Shown: positions 1-8,582 of the stretch, piece by piece
Layout: every line of letters begins with the position of its first letter
Position numbering within the stretch: the first letter of the stretch is position 1
NCBI GenBank assembly: GCA_900542475.1
Contig: UQNO01000021.1
Location: forward strand, 1-35,738
Direction of reading: 5' to 3'
Length of the DNA: 35,738 nucleotides
Source of the DNA: an uncultured Bacteroidota bacterium
GTDB lineage: Bacteria > Bacteroidota > Bacteroidia > Bacteroidales > F082
Notes under the pieces: model-generated
Told to the model about the DNA's origin: nothing
What the model saw: the letters and a program-made list of their open reading frames with translations, nothing else
The model's database searches: none
Position numbers and translations under genes: made by a program

Positions 1-937
1 TGCGAGCTTCTGCATCGTATTTTTGATGAGCGATACAATTATGCATAGCTTCAAGAATACTTTCTGCATCATATTTCCATACTTCGGCAGGAATTAGTGA
101 ATTTTGAGGATATATTTTGAAACGATAGTTCCGGATACGCCCCAATAATTCGGTAGTAGAACGTATGAAAGGGATGGTATAGATGTCGCCAAAAACCTGT
201 CCGTCCTGAAAACATTTCCAGACGATTTGTCCTATATGTCCCAGTTTGTAAGCTTGTTCTTCTTTGCCTACCAAGAGCAAAGTGGTGCGTGTCACATGTC
301 CTCCATGAGTAAGACAAGCTTTATCCAGGAATACTTCATCCGTCCATTAATCACAAGCTGCGGCCAACTTAGGGTATCGCTGCTTGTACCCTTCGCGGGC
401 TTTCTTGATGGCATCCGGGTCGAGGTCGGCTAATGTAGCATCCTCCACTACTTGGGCCGTCCAGTCGTAATAATCTTCCCTTTCTTCGAGTATGGTGTCA
501 CGGCGAGAGTCCGTCATTTCTATCAGCGAATCGTCTATCCGTTGCCAGGCTTTGCTATGTGCATATACAGGGCGGCGCATTAAATGCTTAGGCACATGTA
601 TCACTCAGACGGTCTTCTGTGTATCGTCTGTGACAAACTCTTCTACCTGCAATCCTTCCGACGGAAGGTTGGCGCATTGCGAAATAAGACGTAATCGAGC
701 CTTTTCCACATCATAATTATGCGTATCGGTACCCACTATATCAAGTGTCTGATCCACTACGCCTACAATGAGCGTACCGCCCTCCATATTGGCAAGGGCA
801 GACACATACGAGACGACATCATCTTTTTCTTTCCCGTTGAAATCGTTCTTCAGGTTTTTGAATTCCTTCCACTCGCACGCCTCGTTTTCTTTAGGATAGT
901 TGGCGAGCAGATATTGTTGTAATTCTTTTTCTGTCAT
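1..937 (-). pseudogene. AlbA_2 / RecG-like DNA-binding protein, interrupted and running off the left edge
   Basis: Reading leftward from an ATG at 935-937, one continuous frame encodes a protein of the AlbA_2 (Schlafen-like, COG2865 'RecG-related') family. The N-terminal part has the family hallmarks: an acidic E-x-K-E-F segment followed by V-SA-ANMEGG-L-VGV (about residues 25-60). Two stops interrupt the frame: TGA at 605-607 and TAA at 347-349. The frame does not shift at either stop, and family-like sequence resumes at once (VIHVPKH after the first, WTDEVFLDKA after the second) and continues to base 2 with no further stop. The first stop sits where relatives usually have Trp, so TGG to TGA is the simplest explanation. 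The product would act on nucleic acid, but its exact role is unknown. Recoding is possible but unlikely. The gene is probably dead; its 3' end lies outside the window. Confidence 0.8.
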
Positions 938-1085
938 AGCTTTTATCATCCTTAATTCCGCAACGCTATTATAAATTAAACTTTTTAAATACCTGAACAA
1001 TAAAAAGTTGCCCGGGATTTTGTCATGTCGAAGAATTCACTTATCTTAGTGTTACAAAAATAAACAAGAGAATCCAACGATAGAC

Positions 1086-1311
1086 ATGGCAAAGATACAA
1101 ATAAAATCTGAAAAACTCACTCCTTTTGGAGGAATATTTTCGGGTCATGGAGCAATTTGACTCCATATTGTCATCTGTAATCGACTCGACCCTCGGTCTA
1201 AGGTGTAGATTGTTCGGTTATCGGTACAGCGAAATCATCCGTTCTCTCATGAGTATCTACTTCTGTGGCAGCTCATGTATTGAGGATGTATACACGCAAG
1301 AAGGACGTTGA
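1086..1311 (+). pseudogene. IS1380-family transposase, 5' remnant
   Basis: An ATG at 1086 begins MAKIQIKSEKLTPFGGIF, a start I recognise from Bacteroidota IS1380-family transposases. The frame then ends quickly. One extra base in the G run at 1142-1144 moves the reading frame, and the next frame continues the same family from 1147: MEQFDS, then VIDSTLGLRC, then YSEIIRSLMSIYFCG-SCIEDV. Similarity stops near 1295 and a TGA follows at 1309. Only about 70 of the usual 400 or more residues survive, and no catalytic residue remains, so this is a dead fragment. It lies head to head with the broken AlbA_2 gene, so this edge looks like decayed accessory DNA. I saw no convincing terminal inverted repeat. 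Confidence 0.75.
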
Positions 1312-1359
1312 AGGGATTAGTTGCGGATTTGAGGTTTTACTTTTTATAACAAAAAATTA

Positions 1360-2736
1360 TTATTCCAAAGTATTAATTTCCCGCCACATTTCCGAGAAAT
1401 TTTTCTCTGCAAACACTGGGATTTCATGATGAACGCCCCAGGTTTTCTTCAGCATCTGCCTAAACTCAAGACGATTTAAAAATTCTTTTGTCTTATACAT
1501 TTCCTTACGGTTTCCAATACGTTTCATAATAAAGTTGAAAACACGTTTTTCTCCAAGTAAAGAGCCGTTTTCTTTCGCAATTTCCATTCTGTTTCGTAAA
1601 ATCAAATCGCCTATTTTAATGTTCATCGGGCAATATTGCTCACATTGATGGCAGGAACAACATAGAGTTGCAAGATGCGCAGCGTTTTCATAACCGGTTG
1701 CAATTGCTTGTACCACGCCCACAGGCCCTGGAAAAGAATTTTCATACACATGCCCGCCTATTGTGTTGAAAACAGGACAAACACTGTTGCAGGCACCGCA
1801 CTCAATACACGTCATGATTTGACGCTGCTGCTCCTTCGCAAGCATAGTCGAACGATTATTGTCAACCAACACAACATACAGTTTCTGGTTTTTCAACTTG
1901 CTTTTTTCAGGCTTGCTCAAAATGGTGTAATACGACTTTGCCTTTATTTTTGTAACCTCGTACAATGATGAAAGCGGTAACAAAACACTGATGTCATCTA
2001 TGGAAGGAATAAGTTTGTCAATACCGACAACAACAATGTTGATATTAGTATTTGCTATTGATTTCAATACATTTCCTTCGTTTTCTGAAATAATAATATC
2101 TCCAGTGTCGGCAACAAAGAAATCAGCTCCAATTATAGAAGCACCAGCAGTTAAATATTTATTGTTCAATACTTTACGTGTAACTGTCATTAACTGTTTC
2201 GGACTAATTTCATCGCTAACACCAAATTTTTCAGAATAAATTTCCGCTATTTCTTCTTTTTTCCTATGCGCCGCCGAATGATTGGGGTCTGATGGACGCT
2301 CGTTGTACTGATAACATATAAAATCACCTGTGTCAGTCTCTGTGATGTCCACTTTTTTCATCTCTAAAAACGGCAGCAAACCTATTTCTTCACTTAAAAT
2401 ACTTTTTGATTTTACAACATTATTAACTTTTTCAGTACTTAAAATATTGTAAATAACATATTTAGCATCTTCGGCATCTCGAGCCCATTTCACAATGCCA
2501 CCATTATCAATGACATTAGTCTCAAAATCAACCAAAAGTTTATCGTAATACTTGAAAGCTTTGTTTCTTATAGCAAAAGCACGATTTTTTTCAAGTTCTA
2601 TGTTTGCGTAATGATTGGCACAATCTTCAGCCACGCACATAAAAAAGTCATATCGAGACATCATATTTTTCCGATGCTCGTCATTGAAAGCCACTTGTTT
2701 TACGTTATGGTTAAATATAGCGCCTTTTTCAGTCAT
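1360..2736 (-). CDS. lutB: LutB/LldF-family iron-sulfur protein (lactate utilisation type)
   Basis: 458 aa, close to the usual LutB length. The N-terminal two thirds is a LUD-type domain. The C-terminal third has two ferredoxin-like clusters: CIECGACNSVCPVF near residues 310-322 and CCSCHQCEQYCP near 356-368. Each can be read as CxxCxxCxxxCP, so two 4Fe-4S centres are expected. The segment GGHVYENSFPGPVG between them is typical of the family. Characterised LutB proteins work with LutA and LutC to oxidise L-lactate to pyruvate; neither partner is visible here, so the substrate is inferred. The gene lies 53 bp downstream of rpiB on the same strand and probably shares its transcript. A product used in another electron-transfer role cannot be excluded. 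Confidence 0.82.
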   Translation of the reverse strand: MTEKGAIFNHNVKQVAFNDEHRKNMMSRYDFFMCVAEDCANHYANIELEKNRAFAIRNKAFKYYDKLLVDFETNVIDNGGIVKWARDAEDAKYVIYNILSTEKVNNVVKSKSILSEEIGLLPFLEMKKVDITETDTGDFICYQYNERPSDPNHSAAHRKKEEIAEIYSEKFGVSDEISPKQLMTVTRKVLNNKYLTAGASIIGADFFVADTGDIIISENEGNVLKSIANTNINIVVVGIDKLIPSIDDISVLLPLSSLYEVTKIKAKSYYTILSKPEKSKLKNQKLYVVLVDNNRSTMLAKEQQRQIMTCIECGACNSVCPVFNTIGGHVYENSFPGPVGVVQAIATGYENAAHLATLCCSCHQCEQYCPMNIKIGDLILRNRMEIAKENGSLLGEKRVFNFIMKRIGNRKEMYKTKEFLNRLEFRQMLKKTWGVHHEIPVFAEKNFSEMWREINTLE

Positions 2737-2789
2737 TTTTTTTTATTATCCATTTCGCTCGTCAATCTCAAGTCGAAACGAAAGTTGTT

Positions 2790-3224
2790 TTATAAATCAA
2801 TCTTTTTTACTCTTTTTAAGTGACGGCCTCCTTCAAAGTCAGTTGTCAGATATGCTTTGACAATATCCCAGGCAGTCTCGTTGCTTATAAAACGACCGGG
2901 CAGTGCCAAAACATTAGCATCGTTATGTTGACGGGCCAATTTGCCTAATTCAACATTCCAGCAAAGAGCGGCGCGAACATGCGGATGATGGTTTGCTGTC
3001 ATCTGTGCGCCATTCCCGCTTCCGCATAAAATAATTCCAAGCGGATATTTTCCGTCCTGAATATCCTGGGCTAAAGGATGTATCATGTCGGGATAATCGA
3101 CACTATCCGACGAATAACAACCATAATCTTTCACTTCATAACCGCTATCTTTAAGCTTATCAATAAGATACTGCTTCATTGAAAATCCACCGTGATCAGA
3201 TGCTATAGGAATAATTTGACTCAT
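2790..3224 (-). CDS. rpiB: Ribose-5-phosphate isomerase B
   Basis: 144 aa, the full length of the RpiB/LacAB family. The protein interconverts ribose 5-phosphate and ribulose 5-phosphate in the cytosolic non-oxidative pentose phosphate pathway. Family marks are the N-terminal ASDHGG, the YPD motif near residue 45, the active-site cysteine in ILCGSGNG near residue 67, and the conserved HNDANVLALPGR near 100-111. No signal peptide or membrane segment is seen. It is the first gene of a minus-strand pair with the lutB-like gene, behind an AT-rich upstream region with a -7-like box at 3249-3256. Confidence 0.95.
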   Translation of the reverse strand: MSQIIPIASDHGGFSMKQYLIDKLKDSGYEVKDYGCYSSDSVDYPDMIHPLAQDIQDGKYPLGIILCGSGNGAQMTANHHPHVRAALCWNVELGKLARQHNDANVLALPGRFISNETAWDIVKAYLTTDFEGGRHLKRVKKIDL

Positions 3225-3607
3225 ATCACAAATGTTGAAAATTTTTTACAAAAATAAAAAAAATATTTTTACGGATAACCTATTTTTTGTTAATTTTGAA
3301 TAAGTTATAAAAACGTCGTTTTTTTGTCAAATTTTATATACATTTGATAATCAGCTTTAAAATTTTATCAACAAAAACAATGGCAGATTTGTTAATAAAA
3401 TTTTAATAAAAAATCATAAAAAATTTTGTCTGTTGATAAACTCTAATTTTGTGGAGTTTTTAAAAGTTATTTCATCTTATTTAACAGTAAAATCAACACT
3501 TTTAAACAACTTATAATTATGATTTTAAAGTACTTATAAAGTTATCAACAAAGCATTAATTATCTTGATTTTTATTAATTTTTTTATTAATATTTAACAA
3601 ATATTAA
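3225..3607. other. AT-rich intergenic region with three DnaA-box-like sites; weak oriC candidate
   Basis: A 383-bp gap with no plausible gene and very high A+T. It contains the nonamer TTATCAACA three times without mismatch: 3365-3373 (+), 3431-3439 (as its complement) and 3542-3550 (+). This differs by one base from the TTATCCACA consensus DnaA box. Long AT tracts between and after the boxes (3590-3605) could act as an unwinding element. The genes to the left (rpiB, lutB) point left, but mntP on the right also points left, so the strand pattern gives little support. The same nonamer occurs singly elsewhere in the window (about 8566, 9436 and 25475), so only the clustering is notable. Confidence 0.3.
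3249..3256 (-). promoter_or_regulatory. Candidate -7 box for rpiB
   Basis: On the minus strand this reads TATTTTTG, matching the Bacteroidota -7 consensus TAnnTTTG, 24 bases before the rpiB start codon. No TTG is seen at the usual -33 distance, so the call rests on the -7 box alone. Confidence 0.4.
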
Positions 3608-4168
3608 TCATAACAATCCTAAATGCTCAAACAAAATTTTACCGCCGATTAGAATCAATATGGAGCCTCCAATGACGCTTGCTGTTTTAGAATATTTTGA
3701 GCCGAAAAAATTTCCGATTGCCACGCCTGAAAAACTTAAAGTAAAAGTTATAACTCCTATTATTAATACAGATTTCCAGATGTCAACTTTAAGAAAAGCA
3801 AAGGTGATTCCTACCGCTAATGCGTCTATACTTGTTGCAACAGCTAATAAAAACATCGTTTTAGCGTTGTTTTTTATAGATTTTTTGTCGTTTTCTTCGC
3901 TAAAAGTTTCACGAATCATGTTTGCACCTGTTAAAAACAATAGTCCGAATGCTATCCAGTGGTCTATGTTTATTATCAAACTTTCGAACTTAACACCTAA
4001 AAAATAGCCTATTACAGGCATTAAAGCTTGAAAGCCGCCAAACCATAATCCACATGAAATAGCAGTGAATAGCGAGAATTTTTTAGATGTCAGACCTTTG
4101 CATATAGATACTGAAAAAGAATCCATAGACAAAGCGATTGCTATGCTGAATATGGTGAAAAACGACAT
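3608..4168 (-). CDS. mntP: Manganese efflux pump MntP
   Basis: 186 aa, the typical length of the MntP (DUF204/YebN) family of inner-membrane exporters that lower toxic Mn(II). About six hydrophobic helices are visible. The two halves carry the related signature motifs ALSMDSFSVS (near residue 12) and ATSIDALAVG (near 110), whose Asp residues are thought to bind the metal. The gene is monocistronic and divergent from the secreted-protein pair to the right. Many mntP genes are controlled by a Mn riboswitch, but the upstream region here is too short and AT-rich to show one. The -7-like box at 4194-4201 would give a leader of only about 20 nt. Confidence 0.92.
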   Translation of the reverse strand: MSFFTIFSIAIALSMDSFSVSICKGLTSKKFSLFTAISCGLWFGGFQALMPVIGYFLGVKFESLIINIDHWIAFGLLFLTGANMIRETFSEENDKKSIKNNAKTMFLLAVATSIDALAVGITFAFLKVDIWKSVLIIGVITFTLSFSGVAIGNFFGSKYSKTASVIGGSILILIGGKILFEHLGLL

Positions 4169-4193
4169 TATGACCTATATTTTTAATCTGTCG

Positions 4194-4201
4194 CAAAAAT
4201 A
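4194..4201 (-). promoter_or_regulatory. Candidate -7 box for mntP
   Basis: Minus-strand TATTTTTG (TAnnTTTG type), 25 bases upstream of the mntP start. No clear -33 TTG accompanies it. Confidence 0.4.
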
Positions 4202-4229
4202 AAAAATAATATTGTATTGATTTTATTAT

Positions 4230-4237
4230 TATTTTTG
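4230..4237 (+). promoter_or_regulatory. Candidate -7 box for the secreted-protein operon
   Basis: Plus-strand TATTTTTG. It lies back to back with the mntP box and would start a transcript about 215 nt before the ATG at 4459, giving an unusually long leader. The nearest TTG (4212-4214) is spaced 15 nt away, shorter than the usual 19. Confidence 0.35.
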
Positions 4238-4458
4238 CAGCGTAAAATGATGGGTACAACTCACCATACATATAATCATCTATCGGTGAAAACGCCGGAA
4301 ACGGCGTTTTGCGGGACCGGTGTGAGTATGCCAAATAGGCGACGTGGGGGGGTAACTCGCTGATTATCAATAAGTTAAGCCAAAAACCAACCACCACCTT
4401 ACCGCCCTTAAATGCCTTACCACCCTCGACACTAATTTATCACCTAAATACTATACAG
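4238..4458 (+). promoter_or_regulatory. Long, possibly structured 5' leader
   Basis: This stretch is clearly richer in G+C than the AT-rich promoter zone before it and has no credible gene. A perfect 7-bp hairpin with a GAAA tetraloop (AACGCCG-GAAA-CGGCGTT) lies near 4288-4306. ACTCACC near 4258 can pair with GGT(GT)GAGT near 4318-4326, enclosing it. A GCC-AAATA-GGC mini-hairpin follows near 4329, then a run of seven G. The last 75 bases are C-rich with repeated ACC/CCTTA units. It could be a riboswitch-like or protein-binding leader, or part of a dispersed repeat. I do not recognise the class. Confidence 0.3.
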
Positions 4459-5991
4459 ATGAAAAAATCAATTAAATTGAAAGCCGTTGCGCTTTCTGTG
4501 GCGATGACATTGGGAATGTTGTCGCCGATGACAATGACGGCCCAGTGGCATCCTGAGGCCGAAATCGACATCAACAATGTGAAGACCACATTGTATGGAA
4601 CGGGTAACTTCTTCAGACAAAGAGGAAACTGGCAATACGCCGACCATAGTTATTTTGTTCCAGCGACAGGCGATGCCTCTACAATCTACCAAAACACCTT
4701 GTGGATTGGCGGTCTCGATGCCGACGACAGCCTCCATGTGGCAGCAGTGCGTTTTAACCAGGTTGGCGAAGACTTCTGGTCGGGACCCTTGCGTGTTACC
4801 GATGCCTCGACAGATATCTTCAACGTGATGAATTATCACCATGTGTGGAAGGTAAGTCGTGCTGAAATAGAAGCACTTATTGCTAATCCAGGTGGTGAAA
4901 TCCCAGAAGATATCCTTACCTGGCCGGCAGACCACGCTCCTTTTGTGGATGTTGATGGCGACGGTATCTATAATCCTCACAACGGTGATTACCCTGATAT
5001 CCTTGGTGATATGACGCTTTTCTGCATATATAACGACAACTACGATTTTTATAATAATGGTTATGTTGTTCATGGTGAGACAGGTGGCGCACCTCTCGGA
5101 ATCGAGATTCACTGTATGCTTTACGGCTTCAACGCACCAGATGATGAGATTCTTAACAACACTCTCTTCATGCGCCAGTGGATATATAACCGCTCGGCAA
5201 ACGACTATCACGACACATACATCGGTTCATGGACTGATGTTGACATTGGTTTTTCCCGCGACGATTATATTGGCTGCAACGTCCAGAATGGCTACTATTA
5301 TGGCTACAATGCCGAGGAAGTTGATGGTGATGGCGAACCTGGATCATACGGTGCTAATCCTCCAGCGCAAATCATAATGATTCTTGGTGGTCCTACAATG
5401 GATCCTGATGGTTTGGATAACCCGAAATATGATTCAAACGGCAATCAAATTGTTGACGAAAGTATCAACGGAATTGGTTTTGGAGACGGCATTGTTGATA
5501 ATGAACGACTTGGCATGACTGGATTTTTATATCACAACAACACAGGCAGCTCTGTTAACGGCGACCCTTATGTCGCTGCTGAATACTATCTCCTCTTGAG
5601 AGGTATCTGGAAAAATGGCGCTCATCTCCAATACGGCGGTACGGGTGTGCTTGGTGCGCCTGGCACTGTGGGTCCTGAATGTAAATTCATGTTTCCATAC
5701 GATTCAGATCCATATAACTGGGGAACAGGTGGAGTTATGCCTAATGGCGGATTTAATCAAAACGGTTTGTATTGGAGCGAAGAGACAGGCAACAATGGTG
5801 CTCCAAATACTCCTGAAGACCGTCGCGGACTGGCTTCATCAGGACCATTCACATTCGAAAGCGGCACTGTCCAAGTGTTAGATAGAGCTTATGTAACATG
5901 TTGGTTTACAAACGGTTTCGATAGAACAGAAATGGACAATTGGGCAACATATATTAAAGATTATTTCTTGAATAATTTGAATAACAAATAA
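4459..5991 (+). CDS. Secreted protein of unknown function
   Basis: 510 aa. The N-terminus is a classic signal peptide: KK followed by a hydrophobic core, with cleavage likely after TMTAQ near residue 29. The mature part is rich in Asp, Asn, Gly, Tyr and Trp. It has a calcium-binding-like DVDGDGIYNPHNGDYPDI segment near 173-190 and a second D-rich stretch near 290. The pattern resembles large secreted proteins of Bacteroidota, which often end in a T9SS sorting domain, but no sorting domain is visible here: the protein ends NWATYIKDYFLNNLNNK. It may stay in the periplasm, leave by another route, or be a shortened relative. The next gene starts 19 bp downstream and encodes a T9SS cargo, so the two are probably co-transcribed. 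Confidence 0.75.
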   Translation: MKKSIKLKAVALSVAMTLGMLSPMTMTAQWHPEAEIDINNVKTTLYGTGNFFRQRGNWQYADHSYFVPATGDASTIYQNTLWIGGLDADDSLHVAAVRFNQVGEDFWSGPLRVTDASTDIFNVMNYHHVWKVSRAEIEALIANPGGEIPEDILTWPADHAPFVDVDGDGIYNPHNGDYPDILGDMTLFCIYNDNYDFYNNGYVVHGETGGAPLGIEIHCMLYGFNAPDDEILNNTLFMRQWIYNRSANDYHDTYIGSWTDVDIGFSRDDYIGCNVQNGYYYGYNAEEVDGDGEPGSYGANPPAQIIMILGGPTMDPDGLDNPKYDSNGNQIVDESINGIGFGDGIVDNERLGMTGFLYHNNTGSSVNGDPYVAAEYYLLLRGIWKNGAHLQYGGTGVLGAPGTVGPECKFMFPYDSDPYNWGTGGVMPNGGFNQNGLYWSEETGNNGAPNTPEDRRGLASSGPFTFESGTVQVLDRAYVTCWFTNGFDRTEMDNWATYIKDYFLNNLNNK

Positions 5992-6010
5992 CAAATAAAA
6001 ACTTAAGGCT

Positions 6011-7288
6011 ATGAAAAAGGTATTATATATAATGTTATTTCTCATCCTGGGGATGAGTGCGACAGCACAAAGCGTTTGGAATGGCAAGCGTGAGGCCATC
6101 AGTAGCGGCTCGGGTACTGAAAGCGACCCTTATCTTATAGAAAATGCTCAGCAACTGGCATGGTTGGTCTATACTATAAATTGGGATTATTCACATTGGG
6201 CATCAGGCAAGTATTTCTTGCTCACAACTGATATCGACCTCGGCGGAAACGCTAATAATCAATGGATTCCTATAGGCGCTGGTTCATCGAACTCGAAAGA
6301 TAAATATTTTAATGGTGTATTCGACGGCGGTTTTCATGAAATTACTGGTCTTTACATCGACAGCAATAATGCCGTTAATGATAATAATTCTAAGTGGTGG
6401 GTGTCAGATTTTGTTGGATTTTTCGCTGCACTCGGTACTAATGCGGTAGTAAAAAATCTTTATCTGGAAGGTTCGATTGTTTGTGTTAGAAACATAAAAG
6501 TGGGCGGTTTCTCAGGTAAAGATGGTATTTTTGAGTATTGCACCTCCAATGTCAATATCGAAACAAGCCAAAGCACGAATACAGCAGGTATAGCAGCTTT
6601 TGGCAATCCTAAAGTCAGATTTAGTGCAAATCTTGGAAATATCAAGGGAAGAACTTATGTTGGAGGAATTATCAGTATGAATGGAACTGTTGAAAACTGT
6701 TATAATGTCGGTAATATCGAAGGCGTTAATACTATTGGAGGAATTGCCGGAGCATCTAATAAAATAAAGAATTGCTATAATGTCGGAAATATTGTTTATG
6801 ACGAAGGAGCAAAGTATAAAGGTGCCATTGTCGGAAGGAAATCGTCGGGCGCAAACAACATAGATAATTGCTATTATTTAGAAGGCTGCATAGCTGAATC
6901 GAACGAATATGGCGAACCGAAATCAGCGGAATTCATGCGCTCGCAAGACTTTGTGAATCTGCTCAACAATGATATAACCATCTGGACAATGGATACCGAA
7001 AATATCAATGACGGTTATCCGATTTTCGATGAAGAATATATGAATGTATCGGAGATTACCGAAAACACCGATATGGTTGTGGTATATCCAAACCCTGTTA
7101 TCGATAATGTATATGTTGTGGGTGACGTGATTTCATGCGCTATTTACGACCTTGTCGGAAAATGCGTAAAACCCGTATGGACAAATGTGGACAAAATCTC
7201 TGTAACTGATTTAAATCCAGGGATTTACATGATGCGATTTATAACAAACAACGGAAATGTTGTCACCAAGAAAATCGTGAAAAAATAA
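6011..7288 (+). CDS. GLUG-repeat protein with T9SS type A C-terminal sorting domain
   Basis: 425 aa. A signal peptide (KKVLYIMLFLILGMSATAQ) is followed by SGSGTESDPYLIENAQQLAWL, a common lead-in of GLUG/beta-helix proteins. Repeats of GLUG type follow, for example GGIISMNGTVENCYNVGNI and GGIAGASNKIKNCYNVGNI near residues 218-265. The last 75 residues form a T9SS type A sorting domain: VVYPNPVIDNVYV near 355, then IYDLVGKCV, LNPGIYMMRF and a basic tail ending in KIVKK. The protein should be exported across the outer membrane and fixed to, or released from, the cell surface. Function is unknown; similar repeats occur in adhesins. The 3' end abuts the convergent M64 peptidase gene with no gap. 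Confidence 0.88.
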   Translation: MKKVLYIMLFLILGMSATAQSVWNGKREAISSGSGTESDPYLIENAQQLAWLVYTINWDYSHWASGKYFLLTTDIDLGGNANNQWIPIGAGSSNSKDKYFNGVFDGGFHEITGLYIDSNNAVNDNNSKWWVSDFVGFFAALGTNAVVKNLYLEGSIVCVRNIKVGGFSGKDGIFEYCTSNVNIETSQSTNTAGIAAFGNPKVRFSANLGNIKGRTYVGGIISMNGTVENCYNVGNIEGVNTIGGIAGASNKIKNCYNVGNIVYDEGAKYKGAIVGRKSSGANNIDNCYYLEGCIAESNEYGEPKSAEFMRSQDFVNLLNNDITIWTMDTENINDGYPIFDEEYMNVSEITENTDMVVVYPNPVIDNVYVVGDVISCAIYDLVGKCVKPVWTNVDKISVTDLNPGIYMMRFITNNGNVVTKKIVKK

Positions 7289-8566
7289 TTATTCCGTGTA
7301 ATACTTTATCATACGTTCAATGGCGCGTTCGCAAACCGGGCAGAACTTGTCGCCATTGAACGTATTCATTAAGCAGTCTATCATCGGACGGTAGATGCCA
7401 TTTAACTGATAACCAGCGCCTTCGTAAACACCGACTGTCTTTTCATATTTCTTTTCAACAGGAGTAGGGACTGGCGTTTTCTTGCCAATCATATCTTTCC
7501 ATTTTGCTTCAAAATTTACCAAAGTGGTGATATTCGGCTCCCAAGGCTCAACTTCGATATTGTAATTTTCGGTTCCATCGTAGGCGTATTCATCGGCCAA
7601 ACCTGCGAAACCGTGACCGAACTCATGAATAATGACGTCTGAAGAGTATGAATTGCCTGTAGTGCTTACGCAATATGAGTTAAAAATACCTCCCCCACCG
7701 TATTTTTTGGTGTTTGCGAGAATGTAAATCTGGTCGTAAGGCACCTGTCCGGCAAGAGTCTTTATGGTTTCGTTGTCATACGTCATGCAATAACGCTCGC
7801 TGTCGAATGTCCAAAAACTGCAACCGAGTGCCGTGTTTCTGTAAAGTCTGTCGCCGGGCATTGTGATGTCGCTGTCTTGTGACGGTATCATTACGGCGCG
7901 AACATTAAAACGGTCTTGATAACGATTATAGGGTTCGTAACTGAACAGACTTTTTACGAAAAATTGGCAGTCTTGCACAAACTTATCCATCTCCTGTTCG
8001 GTGTAACCATCTGGAAGAAGGACTATATCAACAGCTTTATCGACAGGATAGTCACCATAAACATCATAAATATCATAAGGTAGTTTTGGAGTTGGTTTAA
8101 TAAAATAATCGTTAGGATTTATCGTGATTTTCATTTGCTCAATAAGTTCGAGATTATTGTTTTTGGAATAGAAAGTCACTTCAACAGATTCTTTTGGAAA
8201 AGGAATAACCACCGATTCATGAAATCCCTTGTTTATTTTTTTTGCTTCGTCGGAAGTCTGCCACTCGCCGAAAAGCAGGCAGTAGCTGTGAGAATACAGT
8301 ACCATGTCTGAATTTGGCAATGTAACCTCAAAACGATATTTTCCATAATTCATATTATCGATAAGTTGTGTTCGCGGGCCACCCCATACAGGCTCTTTCA
8401 CGAGTTTATCGAGAACATATATTGTTGTATCGGCATTTCCGAAAAGATAATAATCGATTCTTAACTGATTATCTGTAAAATATTGGTCGTATTCCACTTG
8501 AGCTTTTACTTTAAACCCTGTAAAAACAAGGATAGTTGACAAGATTATTGATAAGGTCTTTTTCAT
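7289..8566 (-). CDS. Secreted M64-family zinc metallopeptidase (IgA-peptidase type)
   Basis: 425 aa. It has a signal peptide (MKKTLSIILSTILVFTGFKVKAQ), a beta-rich N-terminal domain, and then an M64 catalytic domain. The domain opens with DIVLLPDGYTEQEM near residue 182 and contains the zinc site HEFGHGFAGLADEY near 314-327, where the two His and the Glu of HExxH are intact. Members cleave protein substrates outside the cytoplasm; one clostridial member cleaves IgA, but the substrate here is not known. No T9SS tail is visible, so a periplasmic or outer-membrane location is likely. It is divergent from ftsX, with promoters about 15 bp apart, and convergent with the GLUG protein gene. Confidence 0.9.
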   Translation of the reverse strand: MKKTLSIILSTILVFTGFKVKAQVEYDQYFTDNQLRIDYYLFGNADTTIYVLDKLVKEPVWGGPRTQLIDNMNYGKYRFEVTLPNSDMVLYSHSYCLLFGEWQTSDEAKKINKGFHESVVIPFPKESVEVTFYSKNNNLELIEQMKITINPNDYFIKPTPKLPYDIYDVYGDYPVDKAVDIVLLPDGYTEQEMDKFVQDCQFFVKSLFSYEPYNRYQDRFNVRAVMIPSQDSDITMPGDRLYRNTALGCSFWTFDSERYCMTYDNETIKTLAGQVPYDQIYILANTKKYGGGGIFNSYCVSTTGNSYSSDVIIHEFGHGFAGLADEYAYDGTENYNIEVEPWEPNITTLVNFEAKWKDMIGKKTPVPTPVEKKYEKTVGVYEGAGYQLNGIYRPMIDCLMNTFNGDKFCPVCERAIERMIKYYTE

Positions 8567-8582
8567 GTTGATAATTTTTTTG

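Noticed and set aside
69..317. An 82-codon minus-strand open frame at the left edge
   Set aside because: The continuous AlbA_2-like reading runs through the same bases in another frame and explains them better.
347..607. Alternative genetic code (TGA as Trp)
   Set aside because: TGA ends several intact genes here, including uppP, the cyclophilin gene and glnS, so the standard bacterial code applies.
4083..4397. A 104-codon minus-strand open frame over the long leader
   Set aside because: It overlaps the mntP start and the leader and has no recognised domain; kept only as a possible repeat signal.
4468..5211. A 247-codon open frame on the minus strand
   Set aside because: It lies wholly inside the secreted-protein gene, with biased composition and no family-like motif; a shadow of the real frame.
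6660..6800. DNA-level repeat in the GLUG protein gene
   Set aside because: It is explained by repeated protein motifs and is not an independent element.
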